Of a stretch of 64,000 nucleotides of DNA, positions 16,280-31,589 are shown piece by piece (within the stretch, counting starts at the first letter, position 1; every line of letters starts with the position of its first letter). Origin of the DNA: Actinophytocola xanthii (lineage in GTDB: Bacteria; Actinomycetota; Actinomycetes; Mycobacteriales; Pseudonocardiaceae). Both the position numbers and the translations under genes were made by a program. Below the pieces are notes generated by a model. That model was not told the DNA's origin, did no database searches, and saw only the letters and a list, made by a program, of their open reading frames with translations. The stretch covers positions 41,993 through 105,992 of the forward strand of contig NZ_MSIE01000046.1 in the NCBI RefSeq assembly GCF_001921205.1, given 5' to 3'.

Positions 16280-17389
16280 ATGAGGTTCTCATCGCGCACA
16301 CACCTGCGATGGCTCGTGGCGGCCGTGCTGGCCGTGGTGGCCGGCGCGGCCCTGCAGGGCGGCCCCGTCGCCGCGGAGTCCAACGGCGGCGTCCGCGTCA
16401 TGCCGCTGGGGGACTCGATCACCGAGGGGACCCAGGTCCCCGGCGGCTACCGAATCGGGCTCTGGCAACGGTTCACCGGCGCCGGGTACCGCGTGGACCT
16501 CGTTGGCTCGCAGTTCAACGGTCCCCCGAGCCTCGGCGACCACGACCACGAGGGGCATCCGGGGTGGCGCATCGACCAACTCGACGCGAACATCGTCGGC
16601 TGGCTCAGGGCGACCACCCCGCGCACCGTGCTGCTGCACATCGGTACCAACGACATCCTGCAGAACTACAACGTCGCGGGCGCACCCGCCCGACTGTCCA
16701 CACTCGTCGACCGCATCACCGCGACCGTGCCGAGTGCCGACGTCTTCGTCGCCACGATCATTCCGCTGGCCAACGCCGGTCAGGAGGCGGCCGTCCGCGC
16801 GTTCAACGCCACGATTCCCGGCATGGTGCAGAGCAAGGTCAACGCCGGCAAGCACGTCCACCTCGTTGACATGCACGCCGCGTTGACCACCGCCGACCTC
16901 ATCGACGGCATCCACCCCACGGCGACCGGCTACGACAAGATGGCCGCGACGTGGTACGCCGCGCTGCGCTCCGTACCCGGGACCATCGGCGAGCCCAACA
17001 ACGCACCTGGCCAGCGGATCGTCGGCACGCAGTCGGGCCGCTGCGTGGACGTGCCGAACGGGACGACGACCAACGGCACGCAGGTGCAGCTGTGGGACTG
17101 CGGCGGTGCCAACCAGTCATGGACCCGCACCGCGGGCCGGCAGCTCTCGTTCAAGGGCACCGCATGCCTCGACGCGGCCAACCACGGCACGACCAGCGGC
17201 ACCCAGGTGATCATCTGGACCTGTAGCGGCCAGGCCAACCAGCAGTGGAACGTCAACGCCGACGGCACCATCACCGGCGTGGAGTCAAACCTGTGCCTGG
17301 ACGCCGCCGGCCAGGCCAGCGGCAACGGCACGAAGCTCGTCCTGTGGACGTGCAACGGCCAGCCCAACCAGCGGTGGACTCTGCAGTAG
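16280..17389 (+). CDS. Secreted SGNH/GDSL esterase (CE3-like) with ricin-type lectin domain
   Basis: 369 residues; the ATG at 16280 follows CGAGGAG. A signal peptide (LVAAVLAVVAGAALQGGPVAA) is followed by an SGNH hydrolase at ~36-235. Block I is MPLGDSITEG (Ser), block III is GTNDIL, and block V is DGIHPTATG (Asp, His). This arrangement is close to CE3 acetylxylan esterases. A ricin-B lectin domain (~240-369) has three QxW-type repeats: NQSWTR, NQQWNV and NQRWTL. It probably deacetylates xylan or another acetylated glycan outside the cell. It is the first gene of the long operon, 35 bp before the next. Confidence 0.88.
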   Translation: MRFSSRTHLRWLVAAVLAVVAGAALQGGPVAAESNGGVRVMPLGDSITEGTQVPGGYRIGLWQRFTGAGYRVDLVGSQFNGPPSLGDHDHEGHPGWRIDQLDANIVGWLRATTPRTVLLHIGTNDILQNYNVAGAPARLSTLVDRITATVPSADVFVATIIPLANAGQEAAVRAFNATIPGMVQSKVNAGKHVHLVDMHAALTTADLIDGIHPTATGYDKMAATWYAALRSVPGTIGEPNNAPGQRIVGTQSGRCVDVPNGTTTNGTQVQLWDCGGANQSWTRTAGRQLSFKGTACLDAANHGTTSGTQVIIWTCSGQANQQWNVNADGTITGVESNLCLDAAGQASGNGTKLVLWTCNGQPNQRWTLQ

Positions 17390-17424
17390 CGACCGACGCC
17401 TCTCCCCTGTCCCAGGAGGCTCCC

Positions 17425-20400
17425 ATGAGACACGCCATGACCACGTTGCTCGTCGTGTTCGCCAGCGCACTGCTGGTGATCACCATGGCCGGGCCCCCGG
17501 CGCCCGCCGCTCCCGCAGCGGGCGAACGCGTGCTGCTGTTCACCAAGACAGCCGGTTTCCGGCACGACTCCATCCCCGCCGGTGTGGCGATGTTCCAGCA
17601 GATGGCGAGCGAGAACGGGTGGCAGCTGACCCACACCGAGGACTCGACCGTCTTCAGCGACGCCACGCTGTCCACCTACGACGTGGTCATCATGTTCCAG
17701 ACTTCCGGCATGGTCTGGACCACGGCGGCGCAGCGCACCGCGGTCCAGAACTACGTGCGAGGCGGGGGCGGCATCGTCGCCATCCACAACGCGACGGACA
17801 TGAACATCGAGAACGAGTTCCCGTGGTGGGACCAGATGCTCGGGATGACCATGACCCAGCACTCGGCCACCGTCGCGGGCACCGCCAAGGTCGCCGACCA
17901 GGCGCACCCGTCCGGGCAGGGCCTGCCACAGCGGTGGAACCGCACCGAGGAGTGGTACAACTTCAACCGCAACGCCCGTGGTGACGTGCACGTGCTGGTG
18001 ACCGCCGACGAGACCACCTACGACCCCGGTCCGTCGCGCATGGGCAGCGACCACCCCATCTCCTGGTGCCGCAACTTCGAGGGCGGCCGGCTGTGGGCGA
18101 CCGCCATGGGGCACCAGGCTTCCGCGTACTCCGAGCCGCTGTTCCGCAGCCACGTCCTGGGCGGCGTGCGGACCGCGGCGGGCACCCTTCCGGCCGACTG
18201 CGGCCCCACCGTGTGGTCGAGCTACGACAAGGTCGAGCTGGACAGCAACACGGTCGCGCCCGGCACGCTGGACGTGGCACGCGACGGTCGGGTCTTCTAC
18301 ACCCAGTACGGCGGACAGCTGAAGATCTACCGGCCGAGCAGCAGGACCACGGTGACCGCCGGCACGCTCAACGTCTACACCGGCGGCGAGGACGGCCTCG
18401 CCGGCGTGGCACTGGACCCGAACTTCGCCACCAACGGCTGGCTGTACCTGTACTACTCGCCGGCCGGGTCACAGGAGATCAACCGCGTGTCGCGGTTCAC
18501 GGTCAACGGCGACACGCTGGACCTGGCCAGTGAACGGGTCCTGCTGTCCATCCCGGCCGCGCGGCAGTCCGAGCCGGGACACACCGGCGGATACCTCACG
18601 TTCGGTCCCGGCGGGAACCTCTACGTCGGCGTCGGCGACGACGTCAACCCGCACGAGTCCAGCGGCTACACACCGATCGACGAGCGCTCCGGGCGCAGTC
18701 TGTTCGACGCGCAGAAGACCGCGGCCAACACCAACGACCTGCGCGGCAAGATCCTGCGCATCCATCCCGAGTCGAACGGCACGTACACGGTCCCGAGCGG
18801 AAACATGTTCGCGCCGGGCACCGCACAGACCCGGGCCGAGATCTACGCGATGGGCTTCCGCAACCCGTTCCGGTTCACCGTCGACACCGACGGCACGATC
18901 TACATGGCCGACTACGGTCCGGACGCCGGTGCCGACAACGCCAACCGGGGCCCCGGCGGGCTCGTCGAGTGGAACGTGATCAAGTCGCCGGGGTACTACG
19001 GCTGGCCGTACTGCGTCGCGAACAACGTCCCGTTCAACGACTTCAACTTCGCGAACAACGTCTCCGGCGCCAAGTTCAACTGCGCCGCACCGGTCAACAC
19101 CTCCCCCAACAACACCGGGCTCACCACCCTGCCGGCGGCGCGACCGGCCACCGTCTGGTACGGCAACGGCAGCAACGGCGACGCCTTCCCGGAGATGGGC
19201 AGCGGCGGCGAAGCGCCGATGGCCTTCCCCGTGTACCACTACGACCCGAACAACCCGTCGCCGACCAAGTTCCCGCAGTACTTCGACCGGACACCGTTCT
19301 TCGGCGAGTGGGCGCGCAACACGATGCACGAGTTCCGGCTCGACTCCTCGGGCGCCCTGCTGAAGATCAACAGATTCCTGTCGAACCTGACCTTCAGGTC
19401 CCCCATGGACATGAAGTTCGGTCCGGACGGCTCGATGTACCTCCTCGAATGGGGTAGCGGGTTCGGCAGGGACAACCCCGACTCCGCGCTCTACCGCATC
19501 GACTACACCTCCGGCGACCGCGCACCGGTCGCCCGCGCGACCGCGACCCCGTCGTCCGGCGCGGCGCCACTGACCGTGAGCTTCTCCAGCGCCGGGTCCT
19601 CCGACCCGGGCGGCGGCGCGCTGACCTACCGGTGGACCTTCGGCGACGGCGCCACCGCGACGACGGCCAACCCGTCACACACCTACACCACCCGCGGCCA
19701 GTTCAACGCCCAGCTCACCGTCACCGCCCCGAACGGGCGGACCGGTGTCGCCAACGTGCCGATCACCGTCGGCAACACCGAACCGACCGTTCGGATCACG
19801 ACTCCCCCGCACGGCGGCATGTTCGACTTCGGCGACCAGATCCCGTACTCGGTGACCGTCACCGACGCCGAGGACGGCACGATCGACTGCGGCCGCGTGA
19901 TCACGACACCGGCCCTGGGCCACGACGAGCACGCACACCCGCTCGACCCGCAACCGGGCTGCTCCGGCGTGATCACCACCCACGACGGCGGGCACAGCGC
20001 CGACTCCAACCTGTTCTACGCGGCCGACGCCGTGTACACCGACAACGGGGCGTCAGGCGTGCCCGCGCTCACCGGACGGACCCAGGTCGTGCTGCAGCCC
20101 AAGCACAAGCAGGCCGAGCACTACAACCGCTCGTCGGGGATCCGGGTCGTCGCCCAGGCGGGCGCGGAGGCGGGCGGACGCATCGGGGACATCGACAACA
20201 ACGACTGGATCTCGTTCACCCCGATGAACCTGACCGGCATCAACCAGGTGTCGTTCCGGGTGTCCTCCCCGGGGCCGGGCGGCACGATCGAGCTCAGGGC
20301 CGGGTCGCCGACCGGCACCCTGGTCGCCACGGCGACCGTGGGCAGCACGGGCGGCTGGGACAGCTACGCGAGCCTCGCACCGGTCGCGGTGACCCGTCCC

Positions 20401-20874
20401 TCGGGCACGGTGGAGCTGTTCGTGGTGTTCAAGTCCACCGCCGCCGCTCCGTACGACCTGGACTCGATCACGTTCGTGGGTCCCGGCGTCGGCACCCCGG
20501 GCGAGGCGACGGCCGGTCCGATCACGGGCGCGGGCGGCAAGTGCGTCGACGTCAACGGCGGCAGCTCCGCCGACGGCACCCCGCTCGTCATCTGGACCTG
20601 CACCAGCGGCACCAACCAACAGTGGACCCGCGACGGCACCACCCTGCGCAGCCTCGGCAAGTGCATGACCGCCAGCGGCACGACCGACGGCAGCGCCGTC
20701 CAACTGTCCACCTGCAACGGCGGTGCCGGCCAGTCCTGGACCACCGGCACGAACGGCGCACTCGTCAACGCCGGCAGGTGCCTCGACGCCGACGGCGCCG
20801 GCACCGCCGACGGCACCCGACTCATCGTCTGGAGCTGCCACGGCGGCACCAACCAGCGCTGGACCCTGCCCTGA
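17425..20874 (+). CDS. Secreted fusion: ThuA domain, PQQ-type sugar dehydrogenase, PKD, CBM6, ricin lectin
   Basis: 1149 residues; CAGGAGG precedes the ATG at 17425. After a signal peptide come: a ThuA-like domain, ~32-258 ([29 protein letters not shown]-like glycine motif, WYNF); a glucose/sorbosone-dehydrogenase beta-propeller, ~266-695 (GEDGLAGVALDPNFATNGWLYLYY, GGYLTFGPGGNLYVGVGDD, AMGFRNPFRF); PKD, ~705-785; a CBM6-like domain, ~892-1018 (KQAEHYNRSSGI, DNNDWISF); and ricin-B lectin, ~1033-1149. Propellers of this family oxidise sugars using PQQ. ThuA has a class-I amidotransferase-like fold and is linked to disaccharide metabolism. It likely acts on a glycan held by the binding modules. 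Shares architecture with the next two genes. Confidence 0.88.
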   Translation: MRHAMTTLLVVFASALLVITMAGPPAPAAPAAGERVLLFTKTAGFRHDSIPAGVAMFQQMASENGWQLTHTEDSTVFSDATLSTYDVVIMFQTSGMVWTTAAQRTAVQNYVRGGGGIVAIHNATDMNIENEFPWWDQMLGMTMTQHSATVAGTAKVADQAHPSGQGLPQRWNRTEEWYNFNRNARGDVHVLVTADETTYDPGPSRMGSDHPISWCRNFEGGRLWATAMGHQASAYSEPLFRSHVLGGVRTAAGTLPADCGPTVWSSYDKVELDSNTVAPGTLDVARDGRVFYTQYGGQLKIYRPSSRTTVTAGTLNVYTGGEDGLAGVALDPNFATNGWLYLYYSPAGSQEINRVSRFTVNGDTLDLASERVLLSIPAARQSEPGHTGGYLTFGPGGNLYVGVGDDVNPHESSGYTPIDERSGRSLFDAQKTAANTNDLRGKILRIHPESNGTYTVPSGNMFAPGTAQTRAEIYAMGFRNPFRFTVDTDGTIYMADYGPDAGADNANRGPGGLVEWNVIKSPGYYGWPYCVANNVPFNDFNFANNVSGAKFNCAAPVNTSPNNTGLTTLPAARPATVWYGNGSNGDAFPEMGSGGEAPMAFPVYHYDPNNPSPTKFPQYFDRTPFFGEWARNTMHEFRLDSSGALLKINRFLSNLTFRSPMDMKFGPDGSMYLLEWGSGFGRDNPDSALYRIDYTSGDRAPVARATATPSSGAAPLTVSFSSAGSSDPGGGALTYRWTFGDGATATTANPSHTYTTRGQFNAQLTVTAPNGRTGVANVPITVGNTEPTVRITTPPHGGMFDFGDQIPYSVTVTDAEDGTIDCGRVITTPALGHDEHAHPLDPQPGCSGVITTHDGGHSADSNLFYAADAVYTDNGASGVPALTGRTQVVLQPKHKQAEHYNRSSGIRVVAQAGAEAGGRIGDIDNNDWISFTPMNLTGINQVSFRVSSPGPGGTIELRAGSPTGTLVATATVGSTGGWDSYASLAPVAVTRPSGTVELFVVFKSTAAAPYDLDSITFVGPGVGTPGEATAGPITGAGGKCVDVNGGSSADGTPLVIWTCTSGTNQQWTRDGTTLRSLGKCMTASGTTDGSAVQLSTCNGGAGQSWTTGTNGALVNAGRCLDADGAGTADGTRLIVWSCHGGTNQRWTLP
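20524..20871 (+). repeat. Ricin-lectin module, copy 2 of 5
   Basis: This ~350-bp stretch encodes GGKCVDVNGGSSADGT, then [20 protein letters not shown] and TNQRWTLP. The modules at 23497-23836 and 25195-25537 are close variants with almost the same residues at most positions. More distant copies end the genes at 16280 and 26160. Confidence 0.75.
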
Positions 20875-21037
20875 CCCGCTCACCGAGACCGGAGTCCTGA
20901 TGCCTGACCACACCCCCGAGCAAGCCCAGGTCCGACCTCGATCTCGACGCCTGCTCGGCCGCCCTGACCGACGCTCTCCACGTGGCGTCGAACGAACCGC
21001 CGACTCGGCTCCCCGACCCCGCACGAAAGGCCCGTTC

Positions 21038-23839
21038 ATGCGGATCCTCGCCGCGGCCGTGCTGGTGGCGGCCACCATCGTCCTGCCCGTCGTCGTCGCG
21101 CCGGTGCCGGCGTCGGCGCACGCGGTGAACCCGGCCGACTTCCAACAGGTCGAGTTGGCCAGGGGGGTCGCCGAAGTGGGCGAGCCCATGTCGCTGGCCG
21201 TGCTGCCGGACCGTTCGGTGCTGCACACCGCGCGGAACGGCGTGCTGCGCCGCACCACCGCCGACGGCGTCACCAACGTCATCGGCACCCTGCCGGTCTA
21301 CACCCACGATGAAGAGGGCCTGCAGGGCGTCGGGGTGGACCCGGGGTTCGCCAGCAACCGGTTCATCTATCTCTACTACGCGCCGCCGCTGTCCACGCCG
21401 GGCGGTGACGCACCGGAGAACGGGACGGACTTCTCCGCGTGGAACGGCGTCAACCGGCTGTCCCGGTTCACCCTCAACGCGGACTTCACGCTGAACACGG
21501 CCAGCCAGGTGACCGTGCTGGACGTGGCGACCAGCCGGGGCATGTGCTGCCACGTCGGCGGCGACATCGACTTCGACGCGGCCGGCAACCTCTACCTCTC
21601 CACGGGTGACGACTCGAACCCGTTCGCGTCGGACGGGTACACCCCCATCGACGAGCGCACCAACCGCAACCCGGCCTTCGACGCGCAGCGCAGCTCCGCC
21701 AACACCAACGACCTGCGCGGCAAGGTCCTGCGGATCAAGGTGAACGCCAACGGGTCGTACTCGATCCCAGCTGGCAACCTGTTCCCGCAGGGCACCGCGG
21801 GAACGCGGCCCGAGATCTACGCGATGGGCTTCCGCAACCCGTTCCGGTTCGGCGTGGACAAGGCGAACGGCGCGATCTACCTGGGCGACTACGGCCCGGA
21901 CGCCGGCGCGGCCAGCAACAGCCGTGGCCCAGCGGGGCAGGTGGAGTTCAACCGGATCACCTCGGCCGGCAACTACGGCTGGCCGTACTGCACCGGCAAG
22001 AACACCACCGCGGAGACCTATGTGGACTACACGTTCCCGTCCGGTCCGTCCGGGAACCGGTTCAACTGCGCGGCGCCGGTCAACAACTCACCCCGCAACA
22101 CCGGGCTGACCACCCTGCCAGCCGCACGGGCGGCGTGGATCAACTACGACAACTGCTCGTTCGCGGCTTTCGGCTGCGGGTCCGAGTCGCCGATGGGCGG
22201 CGTGGTGTACCGCTACGACGCGGCGAACCCGTCACCGACCAAGTTCCCGGCCGCGCTGGACGGGCACGTCTTCGTCTCGGAGTTCGGCCGGCGATGGATC
22301 AAGACCATCGACGTCAACGCCGACGGCTCCGCCGGGCAGATCAACGACTTCCCGTGGCGGGGCACGCAGGTCATGGACACCGCGTTCGGCCCGGACGGCG
22401 CACTGTACGTGCTGGACTACGGCACCGGCTGGGGCAGCGGCAACGCCGAGTCCGCGCTCTACCGCATCGACCACAACCCGGCGGGCAACCAGGCGCCGAC
22501 CGCGCGGGCCAGTGCCGACCGCACCTCCGGCATCTCGCCGCTCACGGTTGCCTTCTCGTCGGCCGGCTCCACCGACCCGGAGGGCGGTGCGCTCACCTAT
22601 CTGTGGAACTTCGGGGACGGCAGCACGTCCACATCGGCCAACCCGACCCACACCTACACGGGCAACGGCCAGCGCACCGCCACCCTCACGGTGACCGACC
22701 CGGTCGGGCGCACCGCCACCGCCAGCGTGACGATCACGGTCGGCAACACCGCACCCACGGTCACCCTGACCACTCCGGTCGACGGCGCCCTGTTCAACTT
22801 CGGCGACGCCGTGCCGTACACGATCACCGTGTCCGACCCGGAGGACGGCACCGTCGACTGCAGCCGGGTGAGGCTGGCCTACCTGCTGGGCCACGACAGC
22901 CACGCCCACGAGATCACCTCGCGCACTGGCTGCTCGGGGACACTGCAGATCCCGACGGACGGCGAGCACGACACCGCGGCGAACCTGTACGCGGTGTTCG
23001 ACGCCTCGTACACCGATCTGGGTGCGAACGGACAGCCGGCGCTGACCACCCGTTCGCAGCGCACCCTGCAGCTGCGACACCGCCAGGCCGAGCACCACAC
23101 CGGTCAGTCGGGCACGGCCCAGTTCGACAAGGCGACCGCGGAGGGCGGCAGGACCGTCGGCGACATCCACAACGGCGACTGGATCGCCTTCCACCCGTAC
23201 GCCCTCGGTGGGGAGACCCGGTTCACCGCACGGGTCTCGTCCGGTGGCTCCGGCGGCACGCTGTCGGTGCGGACCGGTTCCCCGACCGGGCCAGTGCTCG
23301 GCTCGGTGGCCGTGCCGGTGACCGGGAGCTGGGACACCTTCACCGAGGTGTCCACCACCCTGGGAAACGTCCCAGCGGGGACCGTCACCGTGTACCTGAC
23401 GTTCTCCGGCAGCGGCAGCGGCTACCTGTTCGACCTGGACGCCTTCACGTTCGGCACGCCGACGGGTGGTGGCACCGCCACGCGGATCAGCGGAATCGGT
23501 GGCAAGTGCGTCGACGTCAACGGCGCCAGCACGGCTGACGGCACGAAGATCCAGCTGTGGACCTGCGGCAGCGGCACCAACCAGCAGTGGACCCGCGACG
23601 GCACCACCCTGCGCGCGCTCGGCAAGTGCATGACCGCGAACGGCACCGCCGACGGCGCGCTCGTCCAACTGTCCACGTGCAATGGCAGCGCGGGCCAGAG
23701 CTGGTCCACGCAGGCCGACAGCACGATCCGCAATGGCACCAGGTGCCTCGACGCCAACGGCGGCAGCTCCGCCGACGGCACCCAGCTGATCGTCTGGTCC
23801 TGCAACGGCGGCGCCAACCAGAGATGGACGATGTCCTAG
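21038..23839 (+). CDS. Secreted PQQ-type sugar dehydrogenase with PKD, CBM6 and ricin lectin domains
   Basis: 933 residues. GAAAGG (21025-21030) and the signal peptide (ILAAAVLVAATIVLPVVVAPVPASA) favour the ATG at 21038. An in-frame ATG at 20900 with its own GGAG would add 46 charged residues before the signal peptide. The dehydrogenase propeller spans ~35-482 (SLAVLPDRSVLHTARNG, EEGLQGVGVDPGFASNRFIYLYYAPP, YAMGFRNPFRFGVD). PKD (~488-571), CBM6-like (~683-807) and ricin (~820-933) domains follow. It is a paralogue of the preceding protein without the ThuA domain and with a Cys pair (GMCCHVGGDIDFD). It probably oxidises a related sugar. Confidence 0.87.
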   Translation: MRILAAAVLVAATIVLPVVVAPVPASAHAVNPADFQQVELARGVAEVGEPMSLAVLPDRSVLHTARNGVLRRTTADGVTNVIGTLPVYTHDEEGLQGVGVDPGFASNRFIYLYYAPPLSTPGGDAPENGTDFSAWNGVNRLSRFTLNADFTLNTASQVTVLDVATSRGMCCHVGGDIDFDAAGNLYLSTGDDSNPFASDGYTPIDERTNRNPAFDAQRSSANTNDLRGKVLRIKVNANGSYSIPAGNLFPQGTAGTRPEIYAMGFRNPFRFGVDKANGAIYLGDYGPDAGAASNSRGPAGQVEFNRITSAGNYGWPYCTGKNTTAETYVDYTFPSGPSGNRFNCAAPVNNSPRNTGLTTLPAARAAWINYDNCSFAAFGCGSESPMGGVVYRYDAANPSPTKFPAALDGHVFVSEFGRRWIKTIDVNADGSAGQINDFPWRGTQVMDTAFGPDGALYVLDYGTGWGSGNAESALYRIDHNPAGNQAPTARASADRTSGISPLTVAFSSAGSTDPEGGALTYLWNFGDGSTSTSANPTHTYTGNGQRTATLTVTDPVGRTATASVTITVGNTAPTVTLTTPVDGALFNFGDAVPYTITVSDPEDGTVDCSRVRLAYLLGHDSHAHEITSRTGCSGTLQIPTDGEHDTAANLYAVFDASYTDLGANGQPALTTRSQRTLQLRHRQAEHHTGQSGTAQFDKATAEGGRTVGDIHNGDWIAFHPYALGGETRFTARVSSGGSGGTLSVRTGSPTGPVLGSVAVPVTGSWDTFTEVSTTLGNVPAGTVTVYLTFSGSGSGYLFDLDAFTFGTPTGGGTATRISGIGGKCVDVNGASTADGTKIQLWTCGSGTNQQWTRDGTTLRALGKCMTANGTADGALVQLSTCNGSAGQSWSTQADSTIRNGTRCLDANGGSSADGTQLIVWSCNGGANQRWTMS
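23497..23836 (+). repeat. Ricin-lectin module, copy 3 of 5
   Basis: Encodes [40 protein letters not shown] and NQRWTMS. It is closely similar to the modules at 20524-20871 and 25195-25537. Confidence 0.75.
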
Positions 23840-25540
<1,701 letters not shown>

Positions 25541-25559
25541 CGCCGAAAGGAGCGAGTCA

Positions 25560-26120
25560 ATGGCGAGAGTGCTGATCCTGACCGGCGACGCCGCCGAGGA
25601 GCTCGACTCGATGTACCCCGTCTTCCGGTTGCGTGAGGGCGGCCACGAAGCGGTCGTGGCCGCACCCACCACCCGCCCGGTCAAACTGGTCGTCCACGAC
25701 TTCGAACCCGGCTGGGACGCCTACACCGAGAAACCCGGCCACCAACTCCCCGTCGACCTCGCCTTCCGTGACGTCCGACCCGGCGAGTACCACGGACTCG
25801 TCATCCCCGGCGGTCGAGCACCCGAGTACATCCGCACCGATCCCGACGTCGCCCGCATCGTCACCCACTTCTTCGACCACGGTCTCCCCGTCGGCACCAT
25901 CTGCCACGGCCCCCAGGTACCAGCCGCACTCGGCCTCCTACACGGCCGCACCACCGCCGCCTTCCCGCCCCTGAGAACCGACATCGAACAGGCCGGCGCC
26001 ACCTTCGTCGACGGCCCAGACGTCGTCGACGGAGCCATGGTGTCCTGCCGCGGCTGGCCCGACCTGCCCGACTGGTCGCGCGCGTTCATGCAGGTGCTGG
26101 AGAAGGCCGAGGTCCGATAG
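25560..26120 (+). CDS. DJ-1/PfpI-family protein
   Basis: 186 residues; AAAGGAG precedes the ATG at 25560. It has the class-I amidotransferase-like fold: RVLILTGDAAEELDSMYPVFRLREGGHEVV-type start, LVIPGGRAPEYIR, and the nucleophile elbow VGTICHGPQ with Cys. The following VSCRGWPDLPDW corresponds to the substrate-side loop. There is no signal peptide, so it is cytoplasmic. PfpI/DJ-1 proteins act as glyoxalases, deglycases, chaperones or proteases. In an operon producing reactive dicarbonyl sugars, detoxification of keto-sugar by-products is a reasonable inference. Confidence 0.85.
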   Translation: MARVLILTGDAAEELDSMYPVFRLREGGHEAVVAAPTTRPVKLVVHDFEPGWDAYTEKPGHQLPVDLAFRDVRPGEYHGLVIPGGRAPEYIRTDPDVARIVTHFFDHGLPVGTICHGPQVPAALGLLHGRTTAAFPPLRTDIEQAGATFVDGPDVVDGAMVSCRGWPDLPDWSRAFMQVLEKAEVR

Positions 26121-29800
<3,680 letters not shown>

Positions 29801-29804
29801 CCGG

Positions 29805-30770
29805 GTGCCGCTCGCGGGCACGCCGTCGTCGGTCCGGTCGGACCCGGCCGCGCGGACCGTCCGGGTGCCGACGGGGCGGGGCGCTCGGCCGGGGGCGCGG
29901 GCCGGTGCCCGCCGCGCGGAATACCTCGCGCCGTACGCGCTGGTGGCCCCCGCCGTGCTGGTGATCGTCGTGCTCCGGCTGTACCCGCTGGTGCTCGGCG
30001 TCAACTTCTCCTTCACCGGGGACGGGGAGCTCGACGGAACGGCGGTCGGGCTGGACAACTACGTGACGCTCTTCGGCGACCCGCTTTTCCTCGGCGCGTT
30101 GCGGAACGTGGGGCTGCTGGTGCTGTTGCTCCCGGTGGCGGTCGCGATTCCCGGACTGCTCGCGACGTTCATCCACCTGCGCGTGCCGGGACACCGGCTG
30201 TTCCGCGGCGTCTACTTCTTCCCGGCGGTGCTGTCGCCGGTGATCGTCGGGGCGATCTTCAACCTCCTGCTGGCCTTCGACGGTCCGGTCAACGCCGTCC
30301 TGGACACCGTCGATCTCGGGCCGGTCGACTGGCTCGGCGACCCGGACGTCGCGATCTTCGCGGTCGTCGGCGTCCACGTCTGGGCGACCTTCGGGATGGC
30401 GCTGGTGGTGTTCCTCGCCGGCTTCTCCACCCTGGACCCCTCGCTGCTGGACGCCGCGCGGATCGACGGCGCGCCCCTGCCCCGCATCATCTGGCACGTG
30501 ATCATCCCGGGCCTGTCCCGCACCATCCAGTTCGTCGTCGTCACCACCATGATCGGAATGCTGACCTCGATGTTCGGGCTGCTCTACGTGATGACGAGCG
30601 GCGGCCCGGGAGGCGCCACCTACCTGCCGGAGTACTACATCTGGATCCAACAGGGCCAGATGAGCCGCCCGGCACTCGCCTCGGCCGCGTCCACTGTGCT
30701 GTTCCTCGTCATGGTGGTGGTGGGGCTGTTGCAGATCAGCGTGCTCCGCCGGTCGGGCAGGGCGGAATGA
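29805..30770 (+). CDS. ABC sugar transporter permease (first subunit, MalF-like)
   Basis: 321 residues from the GTG at 29805, with GGGAGG 8 nt upstream. About six membrane spans are visible. The conserved cytoplasmic EAA loop is DAARIDGAPLPRIIWHVIIPGL, which contacts the ATPase. The first ~40 residues are Arg/Pro-rich and cytoplasmic. It overlaps the next permease by 4 nt. Confidence 0.92.
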   Translation: MPLAGTPSSVRSDPAARTVRVPTGRGARPGARAGARRAEYLAPYALVAPAVLVIVVLRLYPLVLGVNFSFTGDGELDGTAVGLDNYVTLFGDPLFLGALRNVGLLVLLLPVAVAIPGLLATFIHLRVPGHRLFRGVYFFPAVLSPVIVGAIFNLLLAFDGPVNAVLDTVDLGPVDWLGDPDVAIFAVVGVHVWATFGMALVVFLAGFSTLDPSLLDAARIDGAPLPRIIWHVIIPGLSRTIQFVVVTTMIGMLTSMFGLLYVMTSGGPGGATYLPEYYIWIQQGQMSRPALASAASTVLFLVMVVVGLLQISVLRRSGRAE

Positions 30771-31588
30771 TGCGGACGGGCAGGTGGCTGGCCGCCGTTC
30801 CGATGGCCGCGCTCGCGCTGGCCACTGTCTACCCGCTGGTGTTCACCACGAACGTGGCGCTCAAGACCCGGCACGAGTACGTGCTCGACCGCTTCTCCCC
30901 CGCCGACTCTCCCCAGGTGGACAACCTCGCCACCGCATGGGGCAGCGTCGGGATGGCGCGCTACCTCACCAACTCGCTTGTCGTCGTGACGTGCGCGGTG
31001 GCGCTGCTGCTGGTACTCGGGTCGATGGCGGGCTTCGCCCTGGGCAGGCTGCGGTTCCGCGGCTCGCGGACGCTCTACCTCGGTTGCCTCGCGGCGTTGT
31101 TCGTCCCGTTCCAGGTCGTCATGGTGCCGCTCGCGAGGACGATGGCCGCCCTCGGCCTGATCGACACCCGTCCCGGGCTCGTCCTCGCCTACGTCGCGCA
31201 GTTCCTCCCGTTCACGATCTTCCTGATGGCGAGCTACTACGCGCACATCCCGGTGGAGATCGTCGACGCGGCCAGGATCGACGGCAACACCCTGTTCGGC
31301 GTCTACCGGCGGATCATGCTGCCGATCGGTGTTCCGGCCCTGATCTCGGTCGGCATCCTGAACGCGCTGTTCTGCTGGAACGACGTCCTTATCGCCCTGC
31401 TGCTGATGCCGTCGGCCGAGAACCGCACGCTGATGGTGGGTGTCACGTCGCTGCGCGGCCAGTACTCGGACGACATCCCCACCTTCGCCGCGGGTGTACT
31501 GATCGCCGCCGTGCCCGTGCTGCTGGTCTACCTGTTCTTCCAACGCCACATTGTCCAAGGCGTCACCGCTGGTTCCACGAAGGGCTGA
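30767..31588 (+). CDS. ABC sugar transporter permease (second subunit, MalG-like)
   Basis: 273 residues; ATG at 30767 in an ATGA overlap (a second ATG lies at 30770). Six membrane spans; EAA loop DAARIDGNTLFGVYRRIMLP. No ATP-binding gene follows. In actinomycetes such importers usually share one ATPase (MsiK) encoded elsewhere, which probably applies here. Confidence 0.92.
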   Translation: MMRTGRWLAAVPMAALALATVYPLVFTTNVALKTRHEYVLDRFSPADSPQVDNLATAWGSVGMARYLTNSLVVVTCAVALLLVLGSMAGFALGRLRFRGSRTLYLGCLAALFVPFQVVMVPLARTMAALGLIDTRPGLVLAYVAQFLPFTIFLMASYYAHIPVEIVDAARIDGNTLFGVYRRIMLPIGVPALISVGILNALFCWNDVLIALLLMPSAENRTLMVGVTSLRGQYSDDIPTFAAGVLIAAVPVLLVYLFFQRHIVQGVTAGSTKG

Positions 31589-31589
31589 C

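Noticed and set aside
20900..21037. Alternative start of the second dehydrogenase at 20900, with its own GGAG
   Set aside because: It would put 46 charged residues before a classic Sec signal peptide. The start at 21038 has a Shine-Dalgarno and fits secretion. Kept only as a note.
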